Assembly: GCA_024407875.1 (NCBI GenBank)
Contig: JAKSVT010000009.1
Coordinates: 1 to 62,435 of the forward strand
Origin: Alphaproteobacteria bacterium
GTDB lineage: Bacteria > Pseudomonadota > Alphaproteobacteria > CAAGCB01 > CAG-977
Direction: 5' to 3'
DNA: 62,435 nucleotides
A program made the translations under genes and the position numbers. The notes beneath the pieces were generated by a model, which did not search any database, was not told where the DNA came from, and saw only the letters and a program-made list of their open reading frames with translations. Of this stretch, positions 45,781-55,306 are shown piece after piece. Numbering within the stretch: the stretch's first letter is position 1; every line of letters begins with the position of its first letter.

Positions 45781-48270
45781 ATGAGTATGTTTTCACTAAT
45801 TAAAAGATTCTTTTCAAGATTCAATTTAGATTTTGAATCTATGTGTGATTTGTTAGAAAGTGAAACTGATGCTTTAGTATTAGTTAATTCAAATAATGAA
45901 GTTGTTTATATTAATAATAAGGCTAAACAGTTTTTTGGAACTTCTTATCTAAATAAAATAGATATTGTCGAAGCATTGACAAGTAGATCTGTTTTAGATG
46001 TTGAAAGTAACGATATTTCTTTTGCAAAAATTAAAGCTTCATTAGAAAAACGCATTGATATCAAAGTTGAATTAATATTAAAAAGTAAATTTGAAAATGA
46101 TGACACAAGTTGGGAATGGTATGATGTAAGTTATAAAAAAATAAATGAAAAAAATTCATTATGGCGTATTCATTCTACAACTAAGAAAAATGTTTTATTT
46201 AGTACATATAAACAAGAAATTAAGGAGCTTTCTAATTTATTAGATAATGCGGATGTTGGGTTTTATACTTCTGATGCAGGTGGTGACTTACAATATGTAA
46301 ACCAAAGATTATGTAATTGGCTAGGTTATTCAGATTTTAAAGAATTAAAAAATAAAGGATTGTTGAGCCTAAGTGATATTTTTGCTGGAGATTTAGCTGT
46401 TGAATTAGACGGACTTTGGAATGGTCAAGCTTTCTTTAAAACTCAAAGTGGAAATAGGATTCCATTATATGTAATGCATAGTATGTATGATGAAAATGGA
46501 GAAACTAAATATAGTGGCTGTGTTATAAGAGATTTAAAATGTTCTGTTGGAAATGATGAAGAAATAGAAAGAGAACGTTTAATTTTATTTGAAGATGCTC
46601 CTATGGGAATTGCATTTGTAGATAATAAAAATGATAACATTATTACAAAAGCAAATTCTCAATTGGCCAAATTGTTTGGAAAAGATATCGAAGAGCTAAA
46701 AGATGCTCATCTTATTGATTTATTTCCAGAAAATGCACAAAAAGAATTATCTGAAAAAATGTCGAGATTTTTGTTTTCAAAACCTGTTAAATTTCAGGTA
46801 GAAACCAGATTTTTACAAGAAGACAAAGTTAACGGTGAAAAGAAAGAAAAAAATGTAATTCTTTATATTAATCCTATTACAGAGGAAAATGAAGGCTATA
46901 AAGAGTTATCAGGTTTTGTAATTTATTTTGTTGATAATACAGAACAAAAGATTTTCTTTGAAAGACAAATGCAGGTAAAAAAAGAAGAATCTATTGCTAC
47001 AGTTAGTGGTGGAATAGCTCATGATGTTAATAACTGTTTAACAGCAATAATTAATTCAACTCAGCTATTGCAACAAATTCACACAGAAAATAATCCTGAT
47101 AATCAAACATATAGACTAATATTAGATGCTTCAAATCGTGCTTCAAATTTAGTAAGACAATTAATGAACTTAACAAGTGTAAAACAAAAAGTTTTTGCTT
47201 ATTATTTAGTAGAGGAATTATTTGATTATTCTTTAAAATTTAATTTAGATATTATTATGCAAAAGAAATCGAATAAATTAGATGTCTCATTTTCAATAGG
47301 TCAAAACTTAGGTTATGTTTACGTTAATAAAGACGAGTTAGTAACTGTTATTACAAATTTAGCTCATAATGCTCGTGATGCAATGGAAAAGAAGGGCGGT
47401 ACATTCAAAATTAGAGTATCTAAGAAAAGAATGGGAGCTGGTAAATATATTGGTAATGAAGAAGTTGTTCCTGGAAATTATATAGTAATTGAAGCTAGTG
47501 ATACTGGTTGTGGAATGACTGAAGAAGTTAAAAAAAGAATTTTTGATGTTTGCTTTTCTACAAAGAAAAAAGGGTATGATTCTGGACAAGGCATGGGTAT
47601 GTCTTTAGTTCTAAATACAATTAAGTCTTTTAATGGTTATATTGATGTAAAAAGTAAAGTGGATATTGGCACTACTTTTTATTTGTTCTTACCACATAAA
47701 ACAGAGCAAGATGCTGCTGAGCAGTTAAATGCAGAAAAAGAAGCAAATCAAATTAGTGTTGAAGAAGCAAGTAAACTTTACAATGTTGTTCATAAAAAAG
47801 AAAAAGTAAAATCAAAAGAAGGACAATTATCTTTTGAATTTAGTGATGAAAAGAAAAAATTAGCTTCATTACCAAAAATAGTTAAAGATTTAACAGGAAC
47901 AGAAAGAATTCTTCTTGTAGATGATGATGATAATGTAAGAATGGTTACAAAGAAGGTCTTAAGCGTTAAAGGATATAGCGTTGTTGATTGTATTTGTGCT
48001 GAAGAAGCTTTAGATTTATTAGAAAAAGATAGTAATTTTAATTTGATTATTACGGATATGGTTATGACCGGAATGGATGGTATGGAAATGACAGATGTTA
48101 TTCGTTCTAAGGGGATAAAGACGGATGTGCTGTTAGTTTCAGGTTATTCAGAAAAAGGAGCAAGAGGAGAAATTGTTGAAAGTGAGAATTTCTATTTCTT
48201 GCCAAAACCGTTTGATATAAAGCAATTGTGTGAAAAAGTAAAAAATATTTTAACCTCTCCTAAGGAGTAA
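45781..48270 (+). CDS. cckA: hybrid sensor histidine kinase CckA-like
   Basis: CckA directs the alphaproteobacterial cell-cycle phosphorelay through ChpT to CtrA. This 829-residue protein has PAS-like domains (about 22-90, 148-235 and 260-395), a HisKA domain with SGGIAHDVNNCLTAI (His414 as phospho-acceptor), a HATPase domain (NLAHNARDAMEKKGG, DTGCGMTEEV and the GQGMGMSL region) and a C-terminal receiver (LLVDDDDN, Asp759 in ITDMVMTGMDG). No membrane span is visible at the N-terminus, unlike canonical CckA, which has two. It is 5 bases after flhB, the usual location of cckA in this class. Confidence 0.87.
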   Translation: MSMFSLIKRFFSRFNLDFESMCDLLESETDALVLVNSNNEVVYINNKAKQFFGTSYLNKIDIVEALTSRSVLDVESNDISFAKIKASLEKRIDIKVELILKSKFENDDTSWEWYDVSYKKINEKNSLWRIHSTTKKNVLFSTYKQEIKELSNLLDNADVGFYTSDAGGDLQYVNQRLCNWLGYSDFKELKNKGLLSLSDIFAGDLAVELDGLWNGQAFFKTQSGNRIPLYVMHSMYDENGETKYSGCVIRDLKCSVGNDEEIERERLILFEDAPMGIAFVDNKNDNIITKANSQLAKLFGKDIEELKDAHLIDLFPENAQKELSEKMSRFLFSKPVKFQVETRFLQEDKVNGEKKEKNVILYINPITEENEGYKELSGFVIYFVDNTEQKIFFERQMQVKKEESIATVSGGIAHDVNNCLTAIINSTQLLQQIHTENNPDNQTYRLILDASNRASNLVRQLMNLTSVKQKVFAYYLVEELFDYSLKFNLDIIMQKKSNKLDVSFSIGQNLGYVYVNKDELVTVITNLAHNARDAMEKKGGTFKIRVSKKRMGAGKYIGNEEVVPGNYIVIEASDTGCGMTEEVKKRIFDVCFSTKKKGYDSGQGMGMSLVLNTIKSFNGYIDVKSKVDIGTTFYLFLPHKTEQDAAEQLNAEKEANQISVEEASKLYNVVHKKEKVKSKEGQLSFEFSDEKKKLASLPKIVKDLTGTERILLVDDDDNVRMVTKKVLSVKGYSVVDCICAEEALDLLEKDSNFNLIITDMVMTGMDGMEMTDVIRSKGIKTDVLLVSGYSEKGARGEIVESENFYFLPKPFDIKQLCEKVKNILTSPKE

Positions 48271-48275
48271 TAGTA

Positions 48276-49049
48276 ATGAGTGATGAATATTCATTTAATG
48301 TTGATGATGTTATAAAATTAATTATCAAAGCAGGTGATAGTGCTATGGATATATATACACAGGACTTTGCTGTTTATGAAAAAGATGATGCTTCACCTGT
48401 TACAGATGCAGATTTAGGAGCTGAAGGAATTATTTATTCAGGACTAAGCGAAATAACACCTAATATTGCAATAGTAGGTGAAGAACATGTCGCTGCTGGA
48501 GATAATATTGATTTATCAGGAGAACAATTTTGGCTAGTTGATCCTGTTGATGGTACAGCTGATTTCGTTAAGAAAAATGGAGAATGGACTGTTAACATTG
48601 CTTTAATTGAAGGCGATAAACCTATTTTTGGAGCAGTATATGTTCCTGTAAGAAAAACAGTTTATTATACAAAGAATAAAACAACCGCTGTTAAATTATA
48701 TGAAGGAAAAGAAACGGTAATAAAAACAAGAAATGTACCAGAAGATGGTTATTCAGTTTTGAATTCAAGAACACATTGTGACGAATCGATTGTTGATACT
48801 TTATTAAGTGGATTAAAAATAAAAGATAAAACGCCTTGTGGGAGTTCCTTGAAATTCTGCCTGCTTGCTGAGGGCGTAGCGGATGTTTATCCATGTTCTC
48901 ATAGTACACATGAATGGGATACTGCAGCTGCTCAAGCTGTATTAGTTGCAGCAGGGGGAGCTGTGTTAGATGCGGAAACACGACAAATGCTGTCGTATCG
49001 TAAGCCAAATTTGGCAAATCCACACATTATTTCCTTCGGTAAAGTATAA
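48276..49049 (+). CDS. cysQ: 3'(2'),5'-bisphosphate nucleotidase CysQ-like
   Basis: This 257-residue member of the inositol monophosphatase superfamily probably hydrolyses 3'-phosphoadenosine 5'-phosphate. Motifs are the metal-binding GEEH, WLVDPVDGTADFVKKNGEWTVNIAL, and the late STHEWDTAAAQAVLVAAGG with the third metal-ligand Asp. The K-x-N-G-E-W-T-V-N-I segment and length fit CysQ rather than SuhB. It lies 5 bases after cckA and 57 bases ahead of recA. Confidence 0.88.
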   Translation: MSDEYSFNVDDVIKLIIKAGDSAMDIYTQDFAVYEKDDASPVTDADLGAEGIIYSGLSEITPNIAIVGEEHVAAGDNIDLSGEQFWLVDPVDGTADFVKKNGEWTVNIALIEGDKPIFGAVYVPVRKTVYYTKNKTTAVKLYEGKETVIKTRNVPEDGYSVLNSRTHCDESIVDTLLSGLKIKDKTPCGSSLKFCLLAEGVADVYPCSHSTHEWDTAAAQAVLVAAGGAVLDAETRQMLSYRKPNLANPHIISFGKV

Positions 49050-49106
49050 AAATGTTGTATATGTAAAACATAAAGATTTTAAATTTATGTGAAAAGGAAA
49101 ATTAAA

Positions 49107-50153
49107 ATGATTGAAAATAAAGCTATGGATAAAGATAAAGCTCTTTCAGCTGCATTAAGCCAAATTGAAAAAACATTTGGTAAAGGAGCTGTAATGCGTT
49201 TGGGCCAACAGGAACATGTAGATATCGAAGCTATTTCAACAGGTTCTTTAGGCTTAGATATTGCTTTAGGTATTGGAGGCTTTCCGAGAGGACGTATTGT
49301 TGAAGTTTATGGACCTGAAAGTTCAGGTAAAACAACTTTAGCTCAACAAGTTGTAGCATGTGCTCAAAAAGAAGGTGGAAAGTGTGCATATGTTGATGCA
49401 GAACACGCATTAGATCCTACTTATGCTAAAAAATTAGGTGTAAATATTGACGACTTGTTGATTTCTCAACCAGATTCTGGTGAACAAGCTTTAGAAATTG
49501 CTGATACATTGGTACGTTCAGGTGCTATTGATGTTTTAGTTGTTGACTCTGTTGCTGCTTTGGTTCCAAAGGCTGAATTAGAAGGCGAAATGGGAGATTC
49601 TCATGTCGGTTTACAAGCACGTTTAATGTCTCAAGCATTACGTAAATTAACAGCAACAGTAGCTCGTTCAAATGCTCTGGTTATTTTCATCAACCAATTA
49701 CGTATGAAAATTGGTGTTATGTTTGGAAATCCAGAAACAACAACTGGTGGTAATGCATTGAAATTCTACTCATCTGTTCGTGTTGAAATTCGTAGAGGTG
49801 CTCAAATTAAAGATAAAGATGAAGTAATTGGAAATAGCACTACAGTTAAGATTGTTAAAAATAAGGTAGCTCCTCCATTTAGAACAGTTGAATTCGATAT
49901 CATCTATGGTGAAGGCATTTCTAAATTAGGTGAATTAATTGATTTAGGTATTAAAGCTGGTATAGTTGAAAAGGGCGGTGCTTGGATTAGCTATGGCAAG
50001 GAACGTTGGCAAGGTCGTGAGAATGCAAAAGTATATTTGCGTGAACATCCTGAGGTTGCAGCAGAAATCGAAAAGCAAATTCGCGAAAAATCAGGCTTAT
50101 TAAGCAATAAGATGATTAATGAAGAACCTGAATCTGAAGAAACAGAAGAATAA
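49107..50153 (+). CDS. recA: recombinase RecA
   Basis: RecA coats single-stranded DNA for homologous recombination and triggers LexA self-cleavage. The 348-residue protein has the Walker A motif GPESSGKTT, the VDAEHALDP segment, Walker [13 protein letters not shown], loop 1 ([13 protein letters not shown]), loop 2 with [27 protein letters not shown], and an acidic C-terminus. The frame is open to GTG at 49089, but ATG at 49107 has an AAGGA site about 8 bases upstream. No clear alphaproteobacterial SOS box (GTTC or GAAC pairs at 7-base spacing) is visible ahead of it. Confidence 0.98.
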   Translation: MIENKAMDKDKALSAALSQIEKTFGKGAVMRLGQQEHVDIEAISTGSLGLDIALGIGGFPRGRIVEVYGPESSGKTTLAQQVVACAQKEGGKCAYVDAEHALDPTYAKKLGVNIDDLLISQPDSGEQALEIADTLVRSGAIDVLVVDSVAALVPKAELEGEMGDSHVGLQARLMSQALRKLTATVARSNALVIFINQLRMKIGVMFGNPETTTGGNALKFYSSVRVEIRRGAQIKDKDEVIGNSTTVKIVKNKVAPPFRTVEFDIIYGEGISKLGELIDLGIKAGIVEKGGAWISYGKERWQGRENAKVYLREHPEVAAEIEKQIREKSGLLSNKMINEEPESEETEE

Positions 50154-50196
50154 AATTAAATTTTGGGGCGATTTTTTCGCCCCTTAAAAAACTAAA

Positions 50197-50898
50197 ATGA
50201 TAAAAATTGAAAAATCATATGTTTTAAATGATGGGACGCTAATATATCCTGTTGTTAATAAGAAAGCACGACGTCTTAAAATCAGAATAGATTCTAATAA
50301 CGGTAATTTTATATTAGTTTTACCTAGAGAGTCTTATTTGAAAAAAGGAATTACATTTGCAAATGAATCCCTTAATTGGATGCATGACCATAAAATAGAA
50401 GTTCCTCTAAAAATAAGTTTTGAAGATGGTATGAAAATTTGTTTGTTAGGAGAAGAAATAATTTTAAAAAAAATAGAAAATATAAATAAAAATACATGGT
50501 TAGAGAGTAATATTTTATATGTTCCAAACCCAAGAAATCAAAACCATTTTGAAAATATGGTAAAAGATTTTTTAAAAAAGTACTTTTTAGAATATTCAAC
50601 CAAAGAAGCTATAAATTATTCTAATATCTTAAATGTGAAAATATTGGGATTAGAATTAAAAGATAATAAGACGAAATGGGGATCATGTAATTCAAAAAGT
50701 AAGATAGTATTATCCTGGAGACTTGTTCTTGCTCCAAAAGAAATTGCTAACTATGTAATAGCGCATGAAGTTTCTCATTTAAAAGAGATGAATCATTCTG
50801 TAAAGTTTTGGCAAATCGTTGAAATTTTAGATGAAAATTACAAAAAACATCGTGAGTGGCTAAAAAATAACGGTAAATTATTACAGAATTTTAAATAA
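50197..50898 (+). CDS. YgjP/M48-family zinc metallopeptidase-like protein
   Basis: This 233-residue protein matches the YgjP-like (DUF45) family. It has the core TKWGSCNSKSKIVLSWRLVLAP and the zinc-binding HEVSHLKEMNHSVKFW motif (H-E-x-x-H plus a downstream His). Members resemble the Wss1/SprT proteases that cut DNA-protein cross-links, but the cellular role in bacteria is not established. It follows recA with a hairpin between, so it may be transcribed separately. Location next to recA makes a repair role attractive; this is inference. Confidence 0.85.
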   Translation: MIKIEKSYVLNDGTLIYPVVNKKARRLKIRIDSNNGNFILVLPRESYLKKGITFANESLNWMHDHKIEVPLKISFEDGMKICLLGEEIILKKIENINKNTWLESNILYVPNPRNQNHFENMVKDFLKKYFLEYSTKEAINYSNILNVKILGLELKDNKTKWGSCNSKSKIVLSWRLVLAPKEIANYVIAHEVSHLKEMNHSVKFWQIVEILDENYKKHREWLKNNGKLLQNFK

Positions 50899-50923
50899 AA
50901 CAAACAAAAGCCTACATTCAAGG

Positions 50924-50956
50924 TTGACTTTTGTTGAGTTTCCGGTAAAGTAATAT
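50924..50956 (+). promoter_or_regulatory. promoter of the HU gene
   Basis: TTGACT at 50924-50929 is followed after 16 bases by TAAAGT (50946-50951), overlapping TAATAT (50951-50956). The transcript would start about 25 bases upstream of the HU start codon. Confidence 0.5.
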
Positions 50957-50984
50957 ATGTTTATTTAATTAAGGAGTTGTAAAA

Positions 50985-51257
50985 ATGAACAAAACTGAAT
51001 TAGTTGATGCAATTGCAAAAGCTTCTGGTTTAACAAAAGTTGATTCTGCTAAAGCATTAGATGCTACATTAGAATCAATTCAAGGTGCATTAAAGAAGAA
51101 CGACGAAGTTCGCTTAGTTGGCTTTGGTACATTTGCTGTAGCAAGCCGTAAAGCAACAGTAGGTCGCAATCCTCGCACAGGCAAGGAAATCAAAATTCCT
51201 GCTTCTAAAGCTCCAAAGTTTAAGGCTGGTAAAACATTTAAAGATGCTTTGAACTAA
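50985..51257 (+). CDS. hup: DNA-binding protein HU
   Basis: This 90-residue histone-like protein bends and compacts DNA. It starts MNKTELVDAIAKASGLTK and carries the beta-arm signature GFGTFAVASRKATVGRNPRTGKEI with the intercalating Pro, and a basic Lys-rich end. The ribosome site AAGGAG is strong. It is a HU-type rather than IHF-type protein. It has its own promoter and terminator. Confidence 0.97.
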   Translation: MNKTELVDAIAKASGLTKVDSAKALDATLESIQGALKKNDEVRLVGFGTFAVASRKATVGRNPRTGKEIKIPASKAPKFKAGKTFKDALN

Positions 51258-51281
51258 TAGATAATCAAATTTATCAAAAGG

Positions 51282-51309
51282 CAGTCCCCATTTTGGGGAT
51301 TGTTTTTTT
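51282..51309 (+). terminator. terminator of the HU gene
   Basis: CAGTCCCCA pairs with TGGGGATTG around a short T loop (with one G-T pair), then a run of seven T residues follows, about 25 bases after the HU stop codon. Confidence 0.9.
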
Positions 51310-51420
51310 ATATAGAAATTTAAATAGAAAGCTTAATCATTAAAATGATTTTGATGTTTGCTAAAACCCCCAATTATTATTGGAAGTTAAAACTTTAGGT
51401 CATAACATTATTAGTTGTTT

Positions 51421-52581
51421 TTATATTCTAACGCTTACACAAGCTTGAGCAGCAAGTCCTTCAGATCTCCCTGTAAAACCAAGTTTTTCTGTTGTCGTTG
51501 CTTTAATCGAAATAGCATTAGATGATATGTTTAATAGCTTTGATAAATTTTCAACCATTTGAAGTCTATAAGCTCCAATCTTAGGTCTTTCACATATAAA
51601 TGTAATATCTGCATTTACTATTTCACCACCAATAGCTTTAACAAGAGATACAGCGTGTTTTAAGAATATTGCAGAATCAGCATTTTTCCATTTCATATCT
51701 GATGGAGGAAAATGTAGGCCAATATCTCCAGAACCAATTGCTCCTAATAAAGCGTCGGTTAAAGCGTGTAATCCGACATCTGCATCAGAGTGTCCTTTTA
51801 GTTTTGCTGTATGAGGAACTTTAACTCCACATAATGTGCAAAAATCACCTTCTTCAAATTGATGTACATCGAAACCTGTTGCAGAACGAATAGAAACAGG
51901 TCTTGATTTTATTAATTGTTCTGCTCTTGATAAATCGTCGGTTGTAGTTATTTTAAAATTATCTTCACTGCCAGGAACTATAACTGTGGATATTCCAACT
52001 GTTTCTGCAACAGCAGCATCATCAGTTAATTCCATTCCAATACATTTTTTATGTGCTTCTAAAATTTCTTTGTATGTAAATCCTTGTGGCGTTTGAACTC
52101 TCCACAATGTGGATCTATCAATTGTTTTTTCAATTATTTTTTTCTCACCGTCAATTTTAATGGTTTTAATTGTATCAGTTACAGGTAACCCTGGAATTGC
52201 TCCTGTTGTTGGAGAAACAGCCTCTAAAACTTTATTTATAATACCAAAATCGGTAAAAGGTCTTGCTCCATCTTGTATTAAAACTATATCAGGATTTTCT
52301 TTTTCTAATGACTCTAATCCAAGACGGACAGAATCTTGACGTGTAGGACCTCCATATACAGGATCTAAAATAGGCATTCCTTCACTAGCAACTTTATATA
52401 ATGGTAAGTCATCAGGATGGATAACTGCTCTGACGTAATTTATAGCAGGATGGGCACAGAATACGCCTAATGTTCTAGATAAAATCATTCTATTGTCTAT
52501 TGTTCTATATTGTTTTGGTAATTCTCCGCCAAAACGATGTCCTCTTCCAGCAGCAACTACAAGAACAGCAACCTTAACCAT
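51421..52581 (-). CDS. ispDF: bifunctional IspD/IspF
   Basis: This fused enzyme carries out two steps of the methylerythritol-phosphate isoprenoid pathway. The N-terminal domain (about 1-225) is the cytidylyltransferase IspD with AAGRGHRFGGELPKQY and VLIQDGARPF. The C-terminal domain (about 230-386) is IspF with TGFDVHQFEEGD, GHSDADVGLHALTDALLGA and the late TTTEKLGFTGR. The fusion is typical of Alphaproteobacteria. The ribosome site AAAGGA precedes the start. It is divergent from dusB. Confidence 0.97.
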   Translation of the reverse strand: MVKVAVLVVAAGRGHRFGGELPKQYRTIDNRMILSRTLGVFCAHPAINYVRAVIHPDDLPLYKVASEGMPILDPVYGGPTRQDSVRLGLESLEKENPDIVLIQDGARPFTDFGIINKVLEAVSPTTGAIPGLPVTDTIKTIKIDGEKKIIEKTIDRSTLWRVQTPQGFTYKEILEAHKKCIGMELTDDAAVAETVGISTVIVPGSEDNFKITTTDDLSRAEQLIKSRPVSIRSATGFDVHQFEEGDFCTLCGVKVPHTAKLKGHSDADVGLHALTDALLGAIGSGDIGLHFPPSDMKWKNADSAIFLKHAVSLVKAIGGEIVNADITFICERPKIGAYRLQMVENLSKLLNISSNAISIKATTTEKLGFTGRSEGLAAQACVSVRI

Positions 52582-52677
52582 ATTAAAAATCCTTTTAAAA
52601 ATATGTTTTTTGTTAATATAAATTAGGGTATAAAATACAGGAAATAATAAATAAAGTAAAAGAAATTTTGGCTTATT

Positions 52678-53607
52678 ATGACACTAGTTTTAAATAATAA
52701 ACAATATAACGATATTATTCTTGCACCTTTAGCGGGAGTAAGTGATGTTCCTTTTAGAAAATTAGTTAGAAGTTTCGGTGATAATTTGGTTTTTTCTGAA
52801 ATGATTCTTGCTAGATCATTAGCTATTGCTCATAAGAAAACTATTCAAATGGCAATGCCAACGAAGCAGGATCATCCAATTGCTATTCAAATAGTTGGAC
52901 ATGAACCTGAATATATGGCAAAAGCGGCACAAATTATCGAACCATATGCAGACATAATAGATATTAATATGGGTTGTCCTGTTTATAAAATGACACGCAA
53001 TAATTCAGGTTCGGGGTTAATGAGAGATCCAGAATTAGCTGAAAATATTGCAAGTGCAGTTGTAAAAGCTGTAAGTAAACCTGTTAGTGTTAAGTTTAGA
53101 TTAGGCTTTGATGAACAAAATAAAAATTATTTGGATTTTGGAAAACGCTTAGAACAAGCCGGCGTTTCAATGTTAACTTTACATGCTAGAACTAGAGAGC
53201 AGCAGTATAGTGGAACTGCGGATTGGGATGCTTTTGGAAAATTAAAAAATGCAGTTAAAATTCCTGTTGTTGCAAATGGCGATATTAAAACAAAAGAAGA
53301 TGCTGATAGGGTAAGAAAAGATTATAATGTAGATGGTGTTATGATTGGTAGAGCAGCATTAGGAAAACCTTGGATTTTAAAACAAATTGAACAAGGCGAA
53401 AAATTTAAATTGCCTGATGTTAAGACTGTACTTTTAAAACATATTGAAGAATTAAGAAATTTTTATGGACATAAGTATATATTTATTTCAAGAAAACACA
53501 TTGCATGGTATTCATGTAGTATGAAAAATGGGGCAGAATTTAGGAAAAAAATAAATCAAATTGTTGATGAAAATGAATTGTTTCAAGCAATAAATGACTT
53601 TTTCTAA
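52678..53607 (+). CDS. dusB: tRNA-dihydrouridine synthase B
   Basis: This flavoenzyme reduces uridines in tRNA D-loops. The 309-residue protein has LAPLAGVSDVPFR, the catalytic Cys in INMGCPVYKMTRNNSGSGLM, RLGFDEQNKNY, HARTREQQYSG, and VVANGDIKTKEDA followed by GVMIGRAALGKPW. DusB (NifR3 in this class) normally heads dusB-ntrB-ntrC in Alphaproteobacteria; here it is followed after 38 bases by a Fis-like gene instead. Confidence 0.95.
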   Translation: MTLVLNNKQYNDIILAPLAGVSDVPFRKLVRSFGDNLVFSEMILARSLAIAHKKTIQMAMPTKQDHPIAIQIVGHEPEYMAKAAQIIEPYADIIDINMGCPVYKMTRNNSGSGLMRDPELAENIASAVVKAVSKPVSVKFRLGFDEQNKNYLDFGKRLEQAGVSMLTLHARTREQQYSGTADWDAFGKLKNAVKIPVVANGDIKTKEDADRVRKDYNVDGVMIGRAALGKPWILKQIEQGEKFKLPDVKTVLLKHIEELRNFYGHKYIFISRKHIAWYSCSMKNGAEFRKKINQIVDENELFQAINDFF

Positions 53608-53645
53608 TTTTTGTTGTATAAAAGATTTTAAAATAGGAAATTAAA

Positions 53646-53930
53646 ATGAGAACTAAAGGTTTGAGCGAAGTTGTTGAAGAATATGTACATAGATACTATT
53701 CTCATACAGGAGAATTCGCTGAAAATGTATATGATTTGTTTTTAGCAGAATTAGAAAAACCTTTGATAAAAGAAACATTATTGTTTACACAAGGAAATAG
53801 AAAAAAAACAGCAGAAATATTAGGTTTAAATAAGAATACTTTGTTATCTAAAATGCGAAAATATGATTTAGATTGCAATTATGATCCAAGTGTAGGTATA
53901 AAACCAAAAAGAAAAAGTGTGATTAAGTAA
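53646..53930 (+). CDS. stand-alone Fis/NtrC C-terminal-type DNA-binding protein
   Basis: This 94-residue protein aligns, by eye, over nearly its whole length with E. coli Fis and with the C-terminal domain of alphaproteobacterial NtrC. It has an N-terminal helical dimerisation region (VVEEYVHRYYSH), then VYDLFLAELEKPLIKETLLFTQGNRKKTAEILGLNKNTLLSKMRKYDL, whose second half is the helix-turn-helix. The NKNTLLSKM recognition helix matches the NRNTLRKKI of NtrC. There is no receiver or AAA+ domain. It lies where ntrB-ntrC-ntrY-ntrX usually lie, between dusB and trkA, 38 bases after dusB and 10 bases before trkA. It could be a nucleoid protein or a relic regulator. The ribosome site AGGAAA is acceptable. 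Confidence 0.85.
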   Translation: MRTKGLSEVVEEYVHRYYSHTGEFAENVYDLFLAELEKPLIKETLLFTQGNRKKTAEILGLNKNTLLSKMRKYDLDCNYDPSVGIKPKRKSVIK

Positions 53931-53940
53931 AGAAAAAAAT

Positions 53941-55299
53941 ATGAGAGTTATTATTTGTGGTGCCGGTAAAGTTGGTGCAACTTTGGCAAAATATTTGGTC
54001 CAAGATGGCAATGATGTCGTTGTTATTGATAACGATATGGAAAAACTTACAGATTTGGGATCAAAGTTAGATATTCAAACAATTCAAGGATTTGCTTCTT
54101 ATCCTTCTATATTGGAAAGAGCTGAAGCTACAAGTGCAGATATGTTGATTGCTGTTTCAGCTTCTGACGAAGTAAACATGATTACTTGTCAAGCCGCAAA
54201 TTGCTTGTTTAAAGTTCCAACAATTATTGCTAGGTTAAGATCAAGAGAATATACGAATCCTAAATGGAAAAATTTATATTCAAGAGATGCTTTCCCTATA
54301 GATGTTGTAATTTCTCCTGAAATGGAAATAGCAAAAGCTATTCGTAGAAATATTTCATTTCCAGGGACATCTGATGTTTTAACGTTAGCCGGTGATAAAG
54401 TTTATATGCTAGGCATACGTTGTGATGAAATGTGTCCATTTGTGAATGCTAGCTTAAGACAATTAACAGATTTATTCCCTGATTTAAATGCTGTCGTTGC
54501 AGGTATAGTTAGAGATAACAATTTAATTGTTCCAAATGGAGATACAAAAGTTCAAGAAAATGATGAACTTTATGTGTTTGTACAAACAGAAAATGTTTCG
54601 AGATTGTTGACATTAGCAGGAATAGAACAACAAAAAGTTTCTAGTGCTCTTATTTTGGGAGGAAATGATATTGGTTTATCTTTAGCAAAACACTTAGAAA
54701 GAAGTGGAGCTATGCGAGTTACAATTGTTGAACCAAATGAAGAAAGGGCAAAACTATTAGCAAGTGAATTAGAAAATACAACTGTTATTAATGGCAATAT
54801 ATTAGATCCAGAAGTTCTAGAAGAGGCTGATATACAAATTGTTGATACAGTTATTGCTGTATCGTTTAATGATGAAGATAATATTTTGGCATCATTAATG
54901 GCAAAAAGATATGGAGCAGAACAGACAGCGTGTGTTTTAGAAAAAACATTATATTCTCAAATGGTTTCTGATTTGGGTATCGATGTAATAGTTGATCCAA
55001 AAGATACAATGGTATCAAGTATTTTACAGCACATTAGACGAGGGAAAATTTATTCAGCATATTCTATTAGATCAGGAATGTGTGAAGTGTTGGAAACGGA
55101 TATTGATATGGATTTTCCTTGGTGTGGCAAGTCACTAAAAGAAATAAAAATGCCAGTAAATTCAAAAATTGGTGCAATTGTTAGAAATGGTGTTTCTATT
55201 CCTTTAAGAGGTGATACTACAATTGAATATAAAGATAGAGTAATGTTGTTCGTAAATTCTGAAGATGCTAAATTAATCGAGAAACTATTTAATGCGTAG
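53941..55299 (+). CDS. trkA: Trk potassium uptake regulatory subunit TrkA
   Basis: This 452-residue peripheral membrane protein binds NAD(H)/ATP and regulates TrkH/TrkG potassium channels. It is a tandem of TrkA-N (about 1-120 and 230-350) and TrkA-C (about 145-220 and 370-452) domains. The first Rossmann loop is GAGKVGATLAKYL, the second LILGGNDIGLSLAKHL. The trkH/trkG partner is not in the window. trkA follows ntrX in many Alphaproteobacteria; here the ntr genes are gone. Confidence 0.95.
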   Translation: MRVIICGAGKVGATLAKYLVQDGNDVVVIDNDMEKLTDLGSKLDIQTIQGFASYPSILERAEATSADMLIAVSASDEVNMITCQAANCLFKVPTIIARLRSREYTNPKWKNLYSRDAFPIDVVISPEMEIAKAIRRNISFPGTSDVLTLAGDKVYMLGIRCDEMCPFVNASLRQLTDLFPDLNAVVAGIVRDNNLIVPNGDTKVQENDELYVFVQTENVSRLLTLAGIEQQKVSSALILGGNDIGLSLAKHLERSGAMRVTIVEPNEERAKLLASELENTTVINGNILDPEVLEEADIQIVDTVIAVSFNDEDNILASLMAKRYGAEQTACVLEKTLYSQMVSDLGIDVIVDPKDTMVSSILQHIRRGKIYSAYSIRSGMCEVLETDIDMDFPWCGKSLKEIKMPVNSKIGAIVRNGVSIPLRGDTTIEYKDRVMLFVNSEDAKLIEKLFNA

Positions 55300-55306
55300 G
55301 TGAAAA

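Noticed and set aside
49050-49106. SOS box upstream of recA
   Set aside because: Neither GTTC-N7-GTTC nor its reverse complement was seen in this interval.
50160-50190. Hairpin GGGGCGA/TCGCCCC after recA as a terminator
   Set aside because: The stem is good but no T run follows on the plus strand (it is followed by TTAAAAAA), so I did not list it as a terminator.
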